Source: Pseudaminobacter salicylatoxidans
Lineage (GTDB): Bacteria; Pseudomonadota; Alphaproteobacteria; Rhizobiales; Rhizobiaceae
Assembly: GCF_003148475.1 (NCBI RefSeq)
Contig: NZ_QGGG01000007.1
Span: 124,001-188,000, forward strand
Direction: 5' to 3'
DNA: 64,000 nucleotides
In this document: piece by piece, positions 36,219-45,154 of the stretch
Layout of the letters: every line of letters starts with the position of its first letter
Numbering within the stretch: the stretch's first letter is position 1
Notes under the pieces: generated by a model
Told to the model about the DNA's origin: nothing
Database searches by the model: none
Seen by the model: the letters and a program-made list of their open reading frames with translations, nothing else
Position numbers and translations under genes: made by a program

Positions 36219-36329
36219 ATACAGGGCTTTTGCCCGGTTGGATTAACCCTCCGTAAGTCCGGCCATGGGATAAAAATGGACGTGCCACGGGCCCGCTGGA
36301 CGGCTCGGCACTTCGGCAGCGGAAGGTTC

Positions 36330-37121
36330 ATGCGTTTCCATCAGTCGGAATCGGCCTTCTTTGTTCTGATCACCGTGATTCTGCTCGCGGGGATGGTGAC
36401 GGTGCACGCCTATGGAGTGCTGAGCGGCGCCGGGCCGATGCTCTATGAACCGGGCAGGATAGAGAATGCCGAATATCTTGCCCGGCTGCTGTTCGCCACA
36501 GGCGTGCTTCTGGCCACGGCGCTGTTTTTCGGCGTGCTGTTCATCTATCCGCAAATCCGCAGTCAGGTGAAGGAAGAAGGCAAGCTGCGCGCCATGACCG
36601 CAAAGCTCAGCGCGCGCTCCGAAACGCTGGAGCAGGCCGCCCTGACCGATGCGTTGACCGGCATGCACAATCGCCGCTATTTCGATGAGGCGCTGAAGGA
36701 ATATCTCGAGGCTTTCGGGCAGATCGGCAAGCCGGTCGGCCTGATGATCCTCGATCTCGATCATTTCAAGCTGGTCAATGACACGCATGGCCACGACATA
36801 GGCGACGAGGCGTTGCGCAGCGTGGCCGGCTGCCTGCGTGGACTGACACGCTATCACGATGTCGTGGCGCGGTTGGGTGGCGAGGAATTCGCCGTGCTGG
36901 TGCCGAATATGGAAAGCGAGGGACTGGTGCGCTTTGCCGAGCGCATCCGCAAGGCTATCGCCGCCACGGCAGTGGCTTCCGGCAATATCCGGCTCAAGGT
37001 CACGGCCAGCGTCGGGCTTGCCGTCTGGGACGGAAAGGAGAGTGCGGAAGACTTTTTCCGCCGGGCCGACCAGCAGCTCTATCAGGCCAAGAGGCAAGGG
37101 CGGAACCGCGTCTGCGCGTAA
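36330..37121 (+). CDS. Membrane-bound diguanylate cyclase (GGDEF)
   Basis: The 263-residue protein starts at ATG 36330 behind GGAAGG. Two membrane segments (about 10-31 and 52-73) are followed by a helical linker and a GGDEF domain. The active-site motif is GGEEF (183-187) with TDALTGMHNRRYFDE upstream. An RxxD inhibitory site (RYHD, 174-177) lies five residues before GGEEF, so product inhibition is likely. It makes the second messenger cyclic di-GMP. An upstream ATG at 36276 lacks a ribosome-binding site. It is convergent with the HerA-like ATPase. Confidence 0.93.
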   Translation: MRFHQSESAFFVLITVILLAGMVTVHAYGVLSGAGPMLYEPGRIENAEYLARLLFATGVLLATALFFGVLFIYPQIRSQVKEEGKLRAMTAKLSARSETLEQAALTDALTGMHNRRYFDEALKEYLEAFGQIGKPVGLMILDLDHFKLVNDTHGHDIGDEALRSVAGCLRGLTRYHDVVARLGGEEFAVLVPNMESEGLVRFAERIRKAIAATAVASGNIRLKVTASVGLAVWDGKESAEDFFRRADQQLYQAKRQGRNRVCA

Positions 37122-37195
37122 GAAACTCGACAGCCATGCATCTCCCCTGACCGGCTCTGGAAGCCGATCAAAGGACTTTCACGCGCGCGGACCTT

Positions 37196-39028
37196 TCAAT
37201 CCGAGCGCGGCCTGAGGCCGAAGGTCGTGGGCTTGAGGCCGAAGCTGACATCGAGATCGTCGGAGATGGGCGCCGGGGTCGTCTCGGCCGTGCGGCGATA
37301 GCCCGGATCGCCCGGCTGCAGCCGCGTGTCCACCGTTTCGGCAAAGGCTACTGCCTGCTGCGAGCGCGGCACGTTGCGCAGCCGCTCGACGATCTCCGCC
37401 AGATCGACATCGGCGTCGTCGCCGCTGCCGGCCTCGTGCGTATTGCGCTTATCGGCGCCGGGGATGAGACGCTGCGGCAGCTTCTCGAATTTGAGCCGCA
37501 TGGTTGTCGCTACGCCCTCGCCGAAGGCAATCGCCTCGCGCTGGCCCATGGAGGACAGGAAGGCGAGCGTGGAGGCCGATGAATCGGCAATCGCCGAGCG
37601 GATGATTTTCTGGTCCTGGTCGTTGGCGAGCCTCATGGCAAAGACGGTCGAGCATTGCGACAGGATCGTCGGGTCGAGCTCGCCGGGGCGCTGGGTGACG
37701 ACGCCCAGATAGCAGCCATATTTGCGGCCTTCCTTGGCGATGCGCGACAGCGCATGGCGGGTGGGCGCGAAACCGAGCCGCGTGTCGGCGGGCATGTAGC
37801 GATGCGCCTCCTCGCACAGGAGCAGCAGCCGCAGCTTGCCCTCGCTCCACAAGGCAAGGTCGAAGGCGAGCCGCGCAAGCACCGAACAGACCGAGTTCAC
37901 AACCTCGGAGGGAAGTCCGGCCATCTCGAAGCAGGTGATGGGCCGCCCGCCATGCGGGATGCGGAAGATATTGCCGATCGTCTGATGGATCGTGTCCTCG
38001 ATCAGCCGCGAGTTGAACATGAAGCGGTAGCGCGGGTCGGCCACGGCCGCTTCGATGCGGGTCTTGAGCGAGCGGTAGATCGGTCGGTCATTCTTACTTT
38101 CCAGCAGCCCCATGCGCTCGTCGAGCTGACGGATGAGATCGGCCATGCGGTAGGGCACGGGGGTATCGGCGGTGAGCGAATCGCTGCCGCGGCGCAGGAA
38201 GGCGCCGGCGCCCGGATTGCGATAGAGGTTCTTGGCTGCCGGTATGAGGTCGCGCAGCACGTCGAGCTCTTCCGGCACCACTTCGCGCCCGCGAAACAGC
38301 ACTTCGGCAAACTCTTCCAGGCGGAACAGCCAGAAGGGCAGGTCGAGCGTGGCGGTGTCCACCTTGACGCTGTGCTCGGGCAGGGCGCTGGCGAATTCAT
38401 TGTGCGGGTCGAGGATCAGCACGCGCAGGTCCGGCCGTGCCTCGATCGCCTTGCGCAAAAGCAGGGAGACGGCGGTGGACTTGCCGACGCCTGTGGTGCC
38501 CACGACCGCGAAATGACGGGCCAGCGTGTCGTCTATGGCGATGCAGGCATTGATCGCCTCGTCCTGCGAGAGCTGGCCGATGGTCACCGACTTGCGGCCG
38601 GCGAGATCATAGACCGCCTGCAGGTCGCGGGCGCGAATGCGGTGGGCGATCGCGCCGATATGCGGATAGGTGGTGATGCCGCGGTCGAAGACAGGGGCGG
38701 ATCCGGCCGGTCCGTCGCGCACCTCACCGATCAGCTCCACGCTGACTTCCACGGGATTGCGGCCCTGATCGTCCCAGACCCGGTCGGGGCGGCCGATGGC
38801 ATAGACGAGGCCGACGGTGCGCGACACGCCGAGATTGATGGAGATCATCCGGCCCACGGTCCACAAGCCGGTCATCGTGCCTTCGCCGCTGTCGGCAAAG
38901 GCCGCGATCGTGGCGCGTGCGCCGTCGCAATGCACGACATGGCCCAGCACCCGCGCGTCGGGTTGCGCCTGGTCTCGGCGCTCCTGCGACGTGGTCTCTC
39001 CGTCGAATCTTCCGCGATCGACAAACAT
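37196..39028 (-). CDS. HerA-like ATPase (DUF87 domain)
   Basis: The 610-residue protein has a HAS-barrel-like N-terminus, then a HerA/FtsK-type ATPase domain. Walker A is GTTGVGKS (177-184) and Walker B LLLLCEEAHRY, with an RLANDQDQKII segment in the C-terminal part. HerA-type proteins are hexameric DNA translocases that usually work with the NurA nuclease; no nurA gene is in the window. ATG 39028 is used. A TTG at 39049 with an upstream AGGTGGAG is a real alternative (617 residues). It is divergent from the ilvB leader. Confidence 0.87.
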   Translation of the reverse strand: MFVDRGRFDGETTSQERRDQAQPDARVLGHVVHCDGARATIAAFADSGEGTMTGLWTVGRMISINLGVSRTVGLVYAIGRPDRVWDDQGRNPVEVSVELIGEVRDGPAGSAPVFDRGITTYPHIGAIAHRIRARDLQAVYDLAGRKSVTIGQLSQDEAINACIAIDDTLARHFAVVGTTGVGKSTAVSLLLRKAIEARPDLRVLILDPHNEFASALPEHSVKVDTATLDLPFWLFRLEEFAEVLFRGREVVPEELDVLRDLIPAAKNLYRNPGAGAFLRRGSDSLTADTPVPYRMADLIRQLDERMGLLESKNDRPIYRSLKTRIEAAVADPRYRFMFNSRLIEDTIHQTIGNIFRIPHGGRPITCFEMAGLPSEVVNSVCSVLARLAFDLALWSEGKLRLLLLCEEAHRYMPADTRLGFAPTRHALSRIAKEGRKYGCYLGVVTQRPGELDPTILSQCSTVFAMRLANDQDQKIIRSAIADSSASTLAFLSSMGQREAIAFGEGVATTMRLKFEKLPQRLIPGADKRNTHEAGSGDDADVDLAEIVERLRNVPRSQQAVAFAETVDTRLQPGDPGYRRTAETTPAPISDDLDVSFGLKPTTFGLRPRSD

Positions 39029-39184
39029 GTGCTGGTCCTGCCCCCGCAAATCAATTGCTCCACCTTAGGCAATCCGGGTTAAGCGGCGATGAGACGACAT
39101 GGTGCAGAAACCGCTAAGAGCCCGATTGCAACTTTAATGAGGGGCGTGCGTGACGGGCCGTGTTTCCGTACCGTAAATTGTGCG

Positions 39185-39212
39185 TTGACACCAAAGCGGA
39201 TAGCCCCTTAAT
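39185..39212 (+). promoter_or_regulatory. Predicted ilvB promoter
   Basis: TTGACA (39185-39190) is followed after 16 bp by CTTAAT (39207-39212). Transcription would start near 39219, a few bases before the ATG of the leader peptide at 39223, so the leader would be nearly leaderless, as described for rhizobial trpL. Confidence 0.55.
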
Positions 39213-39222
39213 GTCCGCCACC

Positions 39223-39273
39223 ATGAAGATGGCACTCATTCTCGTAGGAAGGCGCGTGGGCAAGGCGGTGTAA
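39223..39273 (+). CDS. ilvB leader peptide (attenuator)
   Basis: The 16-residue frame MKMALILVGRRVGKAV and stop lies between the ilvB promoter and the leader terminator. It is dense in branched-chain codons: CTC ATT CTC GTA near the start and two GTG codons later. Overlapping hairpins follow (GGCGGT/ACCGCC around the stop; GCGCGTGGG with CCCATGCGC). This is the arrangement of a transcription attenuator that senses Leu, Ile and Val tRNA charging. An in-frame ATG at 39211 would add four residues but lies in the predicted -10 box. Confidence 0.75.
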   Translation: MKMALILVGRRVGKAV

Positions 39274-39306
39274 CCGCCGGGCAAGTCCTCCCATGCGCAA
39301 ACACAC

Positions 39307-39329
39307 AGGCTCCCTCGGGGGCCTTTTTT
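39307..39329 (+). terminator. Leader (attenuator) terminator of ilvB
   Basis: GGCTCC pairs with GGGGCC (39308-39313 with 39318-39323, one G-U) around the tetraloop CTCG, followed by six T residues. It lies 61 bp before the ilvB start and would stop the transcript when the leader is translated without stalling. Confidence 0.75.
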
Positions 39330-39389
39330 ATTGGCAAAAATATCGTTACGACCACAGAACGCTAAAGCGGAAGAGACGGAACCAGACCG

Positions 39390-41177
39390 ATGAGCAACGG
39401 ACAGAACGAAACCGGACGGCGCGAAATGACAGGCGCCGAAATGGTGGTGCAGGCGCTGAAGGACAATGGCGTCCAGCATATTTTCGGATATCCGGGTGGC
39501 GCGGTCCTTCCGATCTATGACGAAATCTTCCAGCAGGACGATGTCGAGCACATCCTGGTGCGCCACGAGCAGGGTGCGGGTCACGCCGCCGAAGGCTATG
39601 CGCGCTCCACCGGCAAGGCCGGCGTCATGCTGGTGACCTCCGGTCCCGGCGCGACCAATGCGGTGACGCCGCTGCAGGACGCGCTGATGGACTCGATCCC
39701 GCTGGTCTGCATCACCGGGCAGGTGCCGACGACGCTCATCGGCTCGGACGCCTTCCAGGAGTGCGACACGGTCGGCATCACACGCCCCTGCACCAAGCAC
39801 AACTGGCTGGTGAAGGACGTCAATGATCTCGCCCGGACGCTGCATGAGGCTTTCCATGTCGCCACGACCGGCCGTCCCGGCCCGGTGGTGGTCGATATCC
39901 CGAAGGACGTGCAGTTCGCGCGCGGCATCTATACGCCGCCGCAGACCGCACCGCGCACCAGCTATCACCCGCAGGTTCAGGGCAGTCTGGAAAGCATCAA
40001 GGAAGCGGTGGCGCTGCTGGCCGGCGCGAAGCGCCCGATCATCTATTCGGGCGGCGGCGTCATCAATTCGGGCCTGGAAGCCAGCCATCTGCTGCGCGAA
40101 CTGGTGGAGCTGAGCGGTTTTCCCATCACCTCCACGCTGATGGGGCTGGGCGCCTATCCGGCGTCGGGCAAGAACTGGCTCGGCATGCTGGGCATGCATG
40201 GCACCTATGAAGCCAACATGGCGATGCACGATTGCGATGTGATGCTGTGTATCGGCGCGCGCTTCGACGACCGCATCACCGGCCGCCTCGACGCCTTCTC
40301 GCCGGGCTCGAAGAAGATCCACATCGACATCGACCCGTCATCGATCAACAAGAATGTCCATGTCGACATTCCGATCATCGGCGATGTCGCGCATGTGCTG
40401 GAGGATCTGGTGCGACTGTGGCGCGCGACCGTCAAGGCCGACAAGAAGGCGCTCTATCCGTGGTGGGAGCAGATCGCCAAGTGGCGCGCGCGCGATTCAC
40501 TGGCTTTCAAGACCAATGACGACGTGATCATGCCGCAATATGCGATCCAACGGCTCTACGAGCTGACGAAGCATCGCGAGACCTTCATCACCACGGAGGT
40601 GGGGCAGCACCAGATGTGGGCCGCCCAGCATTTCCACTTCGACAAGCCCAATCACTGGATGACCTCGGGTGGCCTCGGCACGATGGGTTACGGCCTGCCG
40701 GCGGCGCTGGGCGTGCAGATCGCGCATCCCGACGCGCTGGTCATCGACATCGCAGGCGACGCATCGATCCAGATGTGCATCCAAGAAATGAGCGCGGCGG
40801 TGCAGTATGAGGCGCCGATCAAGATCTTCATCCTGAACAACCAGTATATGGGCATGGTAAGGCAGTGGCAGCAATTGCTGCATGGCAACCGCCTGTCGCA
40901 CTCCTACACCGAGGCGATGCCGGACTTCGTCAAGCTCGCCGAAGCCTATGGCGGCCACGGCATACGCTGCGACAAGCCGGCCGATCTGGACGATGCGATC
41001 AAGGAGATGATCTCGGTGAACAAGCCGGTGATCTTCGATTGCCGCGTGGCCAACCTCGCCAACTGCTTCCCGATGATCCCCTCCGGCAAGGCGCATAACG
41101 AGATGCTGCTGCCCGACGAGGCCACCGACGAGGCGGTCGCCAACGCCATCGACGCCAAGGGCCGCGAACTGGTCTGA
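39390..41177 (+). CDS. ilvB: Acetolactate synthase, large catalytic subunit
   Basis: The 595-residue ThDP enzyme condenses pyruvate with pyruvate or 2-oxobutyrate in the first common step of valine, leucine and isoleucine synthesis. Visible are EMVVQALKDNGVQHIFGYPG at the N-terminus, the catalytic Glu in RHEQGAGHAAEGYAR, MTSGGLGTMGYGLPAALGVQ and the ThDP/Mg motif GDASIQMCIQEM ending in NNQYMGMV. Length is normal. It follows an attenuator leader. The regulatory subunit ilvN follows after about 80 bp. Confidence 0.97.
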   Translation: MSNGQNETGRREMTGAEMVVQALKDNGVQHIFGYPGGAVLPIYDEIFQQDDVEHILVRHEQGAGHAAEGYARSTGKAGVMLVTSGPGATNAVTPLQDALMDSIPLVCITGQVPTTLIGSDAFQECDTVGITRPCTKHNWLVKDVNDLARTLHEAFHVATTGRPGPVVVDIPKDVQFARGIYTPPQTAPRTSYHPQVQGSLESIKEAVALLAGAKRPIIYSGGGVINSGLEASHLLRELVELSGFPITSTLMGLGAYPASGKNWLGMLGMHGTYEANMAMHDCDVMLCIGARFDDRITGRLDAFSPGSKKIHIDIDPSSINKNVHVDIPIIGDVAHVLEDLVRLWRATVKADKKALYPWWEQIAKWRARDSLAFKTNDDVIMPQYAIQRLYELTKHRETFITTEVGQHQMWAAQHFHFDKPNHWMTSGGLGTMGYGLPAALGVQIAHPDALVIDIAGDASIQMCIQEMSAAVQYEAPIKIFILNNQYMGMVRQWQQLLHGNRLSHSYTEAMPDFVKLAEAYGGHGIRCDKPADLDDAIKEMISVNKPVIFDCRVANLANCFPMIPSGKAHNEMLLPDEATDEAVANAIDAKGRELV

Positions 41178-41258
41178 GGTGTTTCCGGTCACCGCGTGGC
41201 CAGTAAAAGGCCACGCGAAAACAACGCATTGAGCGACACGCTTGAGAACGAGATTCAC

Positions 41259-41831
41259 ATGAACGCACAGCTACAGGCGACCGGCTCCGCCTACTTCATC
41301 TCCAAGGAGACGCAGCGGCCGGAAATCCACACGCTATCGGTTCTGGTCGACAACGAGCCGGGTGTCCTTGCCCGCGTCATCGGCCTGTTTTCCGGGCGCG
41401 GCTACAATATCGAGAGCCTCACTGTCTCGGAAACCGAGCATGAAAAGCACCTTTCGCGCATCACCATCGTGACGCGCGGAACGCAGCATGTCCTGGAGCA
41501 GATAAAGCACCAGCTCGAGCGCATCGTGCCGGTGCACCGGGTGATCGACCTGACGGTGCGCGCGGCCGAACTCGGGCAGGACCGGCCGCTGGAGCGCGAA
41601 CTGGCGCTGGTCAAGGTTTCGGGCACCGGCGACGCGCGCGTCGAGGCCCTGCGGCTGGCCGACGCCTTCCGCGCCAGCGTCATCGACGCCAATACCGAGC
41701 ACTTCATCTTCGAGATCACCGGCAAGGTGTCGAAGATCGAGCAGTTCATCTCCATCATGAAGCCGCTGGGGCTGGTGGAGGTCTGCCGCACCGGCGTGGC
41801 GGCCATGAACCGGGGCGCCCAGGGTATGTGA
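41259..41831 (+). CDS. ilvN: Acetolactate synthase, small regulatory subunit
   Basis: The 190-residue protein has an N-terminal ACT domain (about 24-95, IHTLSVLVDNEPGVLARVIG, NIESLTV) that binds valine for feedback control. The C-terminal domain (LALVKVSGTGDARVEALRLA, EVCRTGVAAMNRG) follows the family. It activates and regulates IlvB. The start MNAQLQATGS is taken by similarity; the frame is open 63 bp further upstream. Also called ilvH. Confidence 0.95.
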   Translation: MNAQLQATGSAYFISKETQRPEIHTLSVLVDNEPGVLARVIGLFSGRGYNIESLTVSETEHEKHLSRITIVTRGTQHVLEQIKHQLERIVPVHRVIDLTVRAAELGQDRPLERELALVKVSGTGDARVEALRLADAFRASVIDANTEHFIFEITGKVSKIEQFISIMKPLGLVEVCRTGVAAMNRGAQGM

Positions 41832-41837
41832 CAAGAA

Positions 41838-41871
41838 AACGCCCGCGCAGCCTGTGGGCGGCGCGGGCGTT
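41838..41871. terminator. Stem-loop between ilvN and the convergent oxygenase gene
   Basis: An 11-bp stem AACGCCCGCGC/GCGCGGGCGTT (41838-41848 with 41861-41871) surrounds a 12-nt loop. On the minus strand it is followed by TTTTCTTG, so it best terminates the oxygenase gene; it may also stop ilvBN transcription. Confidence 0.7.
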
Positions 41872-41906
41872 GATCTGGGAGGCGTGGCGGGCAGGCCCGC
41901 CGCGGC

Positions 41907-42662
41907 TCAGAAGCCGACGTTTTCGTTGATATAGAAGGTGTTGAGCAGGGTGATGCGCTGCTGTTCGATCGGCGTGTGGATCTTCGGGCGGCCGTGCCAG
42001 CTCATCTTCAACAGCGAATGGTAAGCCTTCAGTACCACGAAAGCGTAACCGACATTGGGCAGGAACGGCAGCGTCTTGACCGGCTCCAGCCCGTAGGAAC
42101 CGACATGGACCAACCCTTTCAGCGAGGCCTGATAAAGCGTCGTGCCAAGATCGTGCTGGCTTTCGTCGGCCGGGCAGTAAAGCTGCATGGTCACGACCTT
42201 CTTGCGCGTGTCGGGGTGCGGCTTGATCTGGTAGCCGTCCTTGTCGCGGTAAAGCACCGGCTTGGCCACCAGGCGCAGGGCGTCGGGCCCGGCAACCTTG
42301 TCGCCGCGCGCGCGGATTTCCAGCCCCTCGTGAAGCTGGTTGCGGATGGCGTTTTCCACCTCGGACGAGGTCAGCATGGCCGAGACGGCCGCCCACATCT
42401 CGCGCACGCTGGCATCGACCTTGTCGACATTGTCGCCGTAGAGGCGCAGCGCCATGCGCGTGCCGTTGTCCTTGATCGGATCATATCCCTCGGTCGGGAT
42501 CGACTTGATCATGTCGGCGTAAAAATCCTTCGGGAAGAAATTCCGGAAGAAAATGTGCGGAAAAGGTTTGGAAAAGCGGTCAGCCGCCTCAATGCTCGCC
42601 ACGGCGTGAGCGATGAGTTCCTGGGTAAGGCTGTTGTTTTCAGCTTTGGCGACGGCGGACAT
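41907..42662 (-). CDS. 2-oxoglutarate/Fe(II)-dependent oxygenase-like protein
   Basis: The 251-residue protein has a likely double-stranded beta-helix. A metal-binding HxD is visible in GYQIKPHPDTRKKVVTMQLY, and the distal region is YHSLLKMSWHGRPKIHTPIE with candidate His and Arg. The N-terminal NFFPKDFYADMIKSIP resembles prolyl-hydroxylase-like and surface-polysaccharide-linked hydroxylases. The substrate is unknown. It is convergent with ilvN and divergent from the LysE gene. Confidence 0.72.
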   Translation of the reverse strand: MSAVAKAENNSLTQELIAHAVASIEAADRFSKPFPHIFFRNFFPKDFYADMIKSIPTEGYDPIKDNGTRMALRLYGDNVDKVDASVREMWAAVSAMLTSSEVENAIRNQLHEGLEIRARGDKVAGPDALRLVAKPVLYRDKDGYQIKPHPDTRKKVVTMQLYCPADESQHDLGTTLYQASLKGLVHVGSYGLEPVKTLPFLPNVGYAFVVLKAYHSLLKMSWHGRPKIHTPIEQQRITLLNTFYINENVGF

Positions 42663-42850
42663 TTTTCACCTGAACTTGCTGGGGGTGTCGAGAGCGGCTT
42701 CCGGCTTGCCGACTTTGTCGCAACGCGGCGAATACCGACTGGCTTGCGCCGAATATATCGTTTTCCCCGGTCCGTTCAATCCCGCACAGGACTGAACCCA
42801 ACGCGGCGATGCCCTTCAACGACCGGATCGTTCAATATCGGAACCACACA

Positions 42851-43447
42851 ATGAGCACTGACGCCTTCCTTGCCCTTTTGATCTATGCGCTGGTCACTTC
42901 GATCACGCCGGGGCCGAACAATTTCATGCTGCTGGCGTCGGGGGTGAATTTCGGCTTCGTGCGCACCATTCCGCATATGCTGGGCATCGGCATGGGGTTC
43001 CTGTCGCTGCTTCTGGGCGTCGGTTTCGGGCTGGGCGCGGTGCTGACGGCCTTTCCGGCGCTGCACACGGGGCTGAAGATCGCGGGTGGCGCCTATCTGG
43101 CCTATCTGGCCTGGCGCATCGCCATGTCGCGTTCGATGGGCAAGGACAATGACGCCAAGGCGCGGCCGATGACCTTCTTCGAGGCGGCCGCCTTCCAGTG
43201 GGTCAATCCCAAGGCATGGGTGATGGCGCTGACGGCGATGGCCGTCTACACCAATCCGGAATCGCCGTTCCTTTCGGTCGTGCTGATTTCGTTTGCCTTT
43301 GCGCTGGTCAATCTGCCGAGCGTTTCGTCGTGGGCTGGCTTCGGCATGGCGCTGCGCGGCTTCCTGTCCGATCCGGTGCGGTTGAAATGGTTCAACATCT
43401 GCATGGGGCTGCTTCTGGCGGCGACGCTGTGGCCGATGCTGAGGTGA
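42851..43447 (+). CDS. LysE family amino-acid exporter
   Basis: The 198-residue membrane protein begins [20 protein letters not shown], with the signature [20 protein letters not shown] (20-39) of LysE/RhtB exporters and about six membrane segments. It exports an amino acid or related compound. ATG 42851 was chosen because LysE proteins start just before the first helix; an upstream in-frame ATG at 42809 would add 14 residues. The nitrile hydratase genes follow after about 46 bp. Confidence 0.9.
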   Translation: MSTDAFLALLIYALVTSITPGPNNFMLLASGVNFGFVRTIPHMLGIGMGFLSLLLGVGFGLGAVLTAFPALHTGLKIAGGAYLAYLAWRIAMSRSMGKDNDAKARPMTFFEAAAFQWVNPKAWVMALTAMAVYTNPESPFLSVVLISFAFALVNLPSVSSWAGFGMALRGFLSDPVRLKWFNICMGLLLAATLWPMLR

Positions 43448-43493
43448 AGTCTGGCGCTTGCGCGCAGGCCTGGTGCGGCATAGCCTGCCTGGC

Positions 43494-44105
43494 ATGTCGC
43501 ACGATCATGATCACCATCACGACAACGAGCTTGACCCGATGGCCGCGCGGGTGCGGGCGCTGGAGACGATCCTGACGCAGAAGGGGCTGCTGGACCCGGC
43601 CGCCATCGATGTCATCGTCGAAACCTATGAGACCAGGGTCGGTCCGCGCAACGGCGCGCGCGTGGTCGCCAAGGCGTGGAGCGAGCCGGAATTCGCCGAC
43701 TGGCTGAAGCGCGACGCCACCGCGGCGATCGCCTCTCTTGGCTATACCGGCCGCCAGGGCGAGCACATGCAGGCGGTGTTCAACATGCAGGACCAGCACA
43801 ACATGGTCGTGTGCACGCTGTGTTCCTGCTACCCATGGTCTGTGCTGGGCCTGCCGCCAGTGTGGTACAAGTCGCCGCCCTACCGGTCGCGCGCGGTGAT
43901 CGACCCGCGCGGCGTGCTCGCCGAATTCGGCGTGACGCTGCCGGTTGAAACGAAAATCCGCGTCTGGGATTCCACCGCCGAACTGCGCTATCTCGTCGTG
44001 CCGTTGCGGCCGGCCGGAACCGAAGGCTGGAGCCAGGAAAAGCTTGCCGATCTGGTCACGCGCGATTCCATGATCGGCACCGGGCTGGCCAAGGAGGCTG
44101 CATGA
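43494..44105 (+). CDS. nthA: Nitrile hydratase alpha subunit, cobalt type
   Basis: This 203-residue subunit carries the metal centre that hydrates nitriles to amides. The claw motif VCTLCSCY (106-113, Cys107, Cys110 and Cys112) has Thr after the first Cys, which marks the cobalt enzymes rather than the iron type (VCSLCSC). The N-terminus HDHDHHHD (3-10) is unusually rich in His and Asp and might bind metal, by inference. The stop overlaps the nthB start (ATGA). No amidase gene is nearby. Confidence 0.95.
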   Translation: MSHDHDHHHDNELDPMAARVRALETILTQKGLLDPAAIDVIVETYETRVGPRNGARVVAKAWSEPEFADWLKRDATAAIASLGYTGRQGEHMQAVFNMQDQHNMVVCTLCSCYPWSVLGLPPVWYKSPPYRSRAVIDPRGVLAEFGVTLPVETKIRVWDSTAELRYLVVPLRPAGTEGWSQEKLADLVTRDSMIGTGLAKEAA

Positions 44106-44761
44106 ACGGGGCGCAGGATCTCGGCGGCCAGATGGGGTTCGGCCCGGTCGCGCCCGAGAAGGATGAGCCGATATTTCACGCCGAATGGGAAAAGCGGGCG
44201 CTGGGCGTAACGCTTGCGGCCGGGGCCATGGGGCACTGGAACATCGACGAAAGCAGGCATACGCGCGAAAGCCTGCACCCGGTCGATTACTATTCCTCCA
44301 GCTATTACGAAATCTGGATCAAGGCGCTTGAAACGCTGCTCAAGCGGCATGGTTTCGTCACGCAGGGCGAGCTTCTGGTTGGCGACTCGCTGGGCGGAAC
44401 CGCCAAGCCGAAGCGCGTGCTGAAGGCCGAGGAGGTACCTGCGATGCTGGCGCGTGGCGGGCCGTGCGACCGTCCGGTCCGCGGTCCTGCGCGTTTCAAG
44501 GCTGGCGACCGCATACGCACCATGAATTTTCATCCGACAGGCCATACGCGCCTGCCGCGCTATGCGCGCGACAAGGTCGGCGTGATCGACGCCGTACGGG
44601 AAGGGTTCGTGTTCCCCGACACCAATGCTCACGGTCGCGGGGAGAACCCGCAATGGGTCTACACGGTCGTTTTCGGCGGCCGCGAAATCTGGGGCGAGGG
44701 GGCCGACCCGACACTGACCATCAGCATCGATGCATGGGAGAGCTATCTTGAGCCGGCATGA
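44102..44761 (+). CDS. nthB: Nitrile hydratase beta subunit
   Basis: The 219-residue subunit begins [20 protein letters not shown], the typical NHase-beta start. It holds the C-terminal SH3-like domain ([40 protein letters not shown]). It pairs with NthA to form the active enzyme. It overlaps nthA by four bases and the accessory gene by about 14 bases, so the three are co-translated. Confidence 0.94.
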   Translation: MNGAQDLGGQMGFGPVAPEKDEPIFHAEWEKRALGVTLAAGAMGHWNIDESRHTRESLHPVDYYSSSYYEIWIKALETLLKRHGFVTQGELLVGDSLGGTAKPKRVLKAEEVPAMLARGGPCDRPVRGPARFKAGDRIRTMNFHPTGHTRLPRYARDKVGVIDAVREGFVFPDTNAHGRGENPQWVYTVVFGGREIWGEGADPTLTISIDAWESYLEPA

Positions 44762-45104
44762 TGCGGAGCGTCCGCTGCCGTCCGGCATGGACGAACCGGT
44801 GTTTGCCGAACCGTGGCAGGCCGAGGCTTTCGCGCTGACGGTGGCCTTGCACGAAAAGGGCCTGTTTTCGTGGAGCGAGTGGGCCGAAATGCTTTCGGCC
44901 GAGGTGAAGGTGCCGGGCGCCGCGCAGGACGGCAGCGACTATTACCGGCACTGGTTGCGTGCGCTGGAAAAGCTTCTGGCTGCCAAAGGCCTCGCGCCTG
45001 TGCACGATGTCGATGACCTCGCCGCCGCCTGGCAGCGCGCCGCGCATGCGACGCCGCACGGCAAGCCGATCCTGCTGGAGAATGATCCGCTCCACGACCG
45101 ATAA
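44748..45104 (+). CDS. Nitrile hydratase accessory protein (cobalt incorporation)
   Basis: The 118-residue protein resembles the small activators (P14K-type) of cobalt nitrile hydratases: DEPVFAEPWQAEAFALTVAL, LFSWSEWAEMLSAEV, DYYRHWLRALEKLLAAKG. It has the same fold as the beta-subunit N-terminus and delivers cobalt-loaded alpha subunit. Start TTG 44748 follows GGGAGAGC; an in-frame ATG at 44730 lies within nthB and is less likely. Confidence 0.88.
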   Translation: MSRHDAERPLPSGMDEPVFAEPWQAEAFALTVALHEKGLFSWSEWAEMLSAEVKVPGAAQDGSDYYRHWLRALEKLLAAKGLAPVHDVDDLAAAWQRAAHATPHGKPILLENDPLHDR

Positions 45105-45154
45105 GATCCGTATTTTCATCCTGCCAAGTGTCGCCAACACGAAAGGCCGCCGCC

